From an uncultured Thermoanaerobaculia bacterium (GTDB lineage Bacteria; Acidobacteriota; Thermoanaerobaculia; Multivoradales; Multivoraceae), in assembly GCA_951812325.1 (NCBI GenBank), contig OX638294.1:4068859-4132858 (forward strand): a stretch of 64,000 bases of DNA, read 5' to 3'. The notes beneath the pieces are model-generated. The model saw nothing but the letters and a program-made list of their open reading frames with translations, was not told the origin of the DNA and did no database searches. The number at the start of each line of letters is the position of its first letter. Position 1 is the stretch's first letter. Shown in pieces: positions 63,504 through 64,000 of this stretch. A program made the position numbers and the translations under genes.

Positions 63504-64000
63504 CTACAAGGGCACTTCTTCGCCCTGGCCTTCGATCACCAGCCCCAGAGTCACGTCGCCGAGGGGCACCGCCAGGGTCGGCTGATCGAGGTCGTTCCGG
63601 AACATGCCCGCGGCGCCCAGGTCGTCGTAGTTCTGAAACAGCGCCATCGTCATCGGGTGAGTACCGCCCTCGATGATCGTGTTGCTCGCTTCGACCAGGG
63701 GTTCCTGCTCGGGCACGCCGTAGGGATCGAAGTTGTCGAGCGCCATGGGAATGAGCAGCAGGAAGTCGCGGAACCAGGTCTGACCGGTGTGATCGCCGTC
63801 GGCCGGCTGTACCGCGTAGCGGAGCGTGTAGGTGCCCGGCGGCACGATCTGGGCCTTGTACGTGCTCCAGGAACCGGTCGTCCGCACGACCCCGACCAGA
63901 CCGCCTGGCGGCAGAGTGGGGTACTCCACGCCGAGTTCCCCGGAAGGGTCCTGCATCGGCAGAGCCGGCGGAAACCAGAACTCGACCGGCTCGCCTGCGT
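63504..64000 (-). CDS. Unknown protein, partial at the window edge
   Basis: Reads in from beyond base 64000; 164 residues are visible, beginning in frame with AGEPVEFWFPPALPMQDPSGELGVEYPTLPPGGLVGVVRTTGSWSTYKAQIVPPGTYTLRYAVQPADGDHTGQ. The region TYTLRYAVQP.DGDHTGQTWFRDFLLLIP resembles beta-rich secreted proteins that ride along with DUF-type sugar or peptidase domains, but I cannot name the family. An in-frame ATG occurs at about 63956, but the conserved-looking sequence continues upstream, so it is not the start. The stop is 7 bases after the convergent pcm stop. Confidence 0.6.
   Translation of the reverse strand, partial: AGEPVEFWFPPALPMQDPSGELGVEYPTLPPGGLVGVVRTTGSWSTYKAQIVPPGTYTLRYAVQPADGDHTGQTWFRDFLLLIPMALDNFDPYGVPEQEPLVEASNTIIEGGTHPMTMALFQNYDDLGAAGMFRNDLDQPTLAVPLGDVTLGLVIEGQGEEVPL

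Overview
This window is high-GC (about two-thirds G+C, C/G-ending codons) chromosomal DNA from a Gram-negative bacterium. An outer-membrane TonB-type receptor with an N-terminal carboxypeptidase-regulatory-like domain (Oar type), many signal-peptide proteins and lipoboxes support a didermic cell. The mix of Oar-type receptor, two-domain DUF1080 protein, LarA-type racemase, MaoC pair and luciferase-like oxidoreductase resembles uncultured marine or host-associated Acidobacteriota. That taxonomic call is inference; no rRNA or tRNA gene was seen.

Layout. 0-7 kb: metabolic genes (enoyl-CoA hydratase end, secreted esterase, LDH2-type dehydrogenase, DUF1080 protein, LarA-like protein) interrupted by a VapBC pair. 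7-14 kb: a mosaic of four copies of a Uma2-type nuclease gene (two intact, two deleted) alternating with complete RelB/YafQ and AbiEi/AbiEii modules and with scraps of such modules. 14-27 kb: Oar-like receptor, a LysR regulator followed by gltB and gltD, and a membrane operon with an isolated MrpD/NuoM-like subunit. 27-32 kb: an Lhr-type helicase carrying an internal 42-bp minisatellite. 32-35 kb: an XRE regulator in operon with an unknown gene, beside a frameshifted N6-adenine methylase. 35-44 kb: MaoC pair, rsmE, pheST, a YIP1-like protein, a luciferase-like oxidoreductase and pdxH. 44-50.5 kb: a polyamine-type ABC operon (potA, two tandem binding lipoproteins, two permeases) with overlapping or touching genes. 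51-61.4 kb: a defence-type island with a Type III restriction-modification system, a translationally coupled DUF1828 module, a repeated unknown gene and a HigB/HigA-ImmA locus. 61.4-64 kb: MFS transporter, exported isoaspartate methyltransferase and a partial unknown gene.

The most striking feature is a run of 27 G (27 C on the coding strand) inside the Type III methyltransferase gene. The catalytic part and the C-terminal domain lie in different frames on its two sides; 25 or 28 bases would join them. This is the arrangement of a phase-variable epigenetic switch, with the caveat that long G runs are also a common sequencing artefact.

A second theme is regulatory. VapB, the XRE regulator, LysR, HigB and potA each have a -10-like hexamer only about 7-12 nt before the start codon, implying leaderless or nearly leaderless mRNAs, usually with a perfect inverted repeat over or beside the promoter. 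A third theme is gene scraps: broken copies of Uma2, AbiEi, YafQ, a DUF4143-type ATPase tail, isoaspartate methyltransferase and a small unidentified gene show repeated recombination in the accessory regions.
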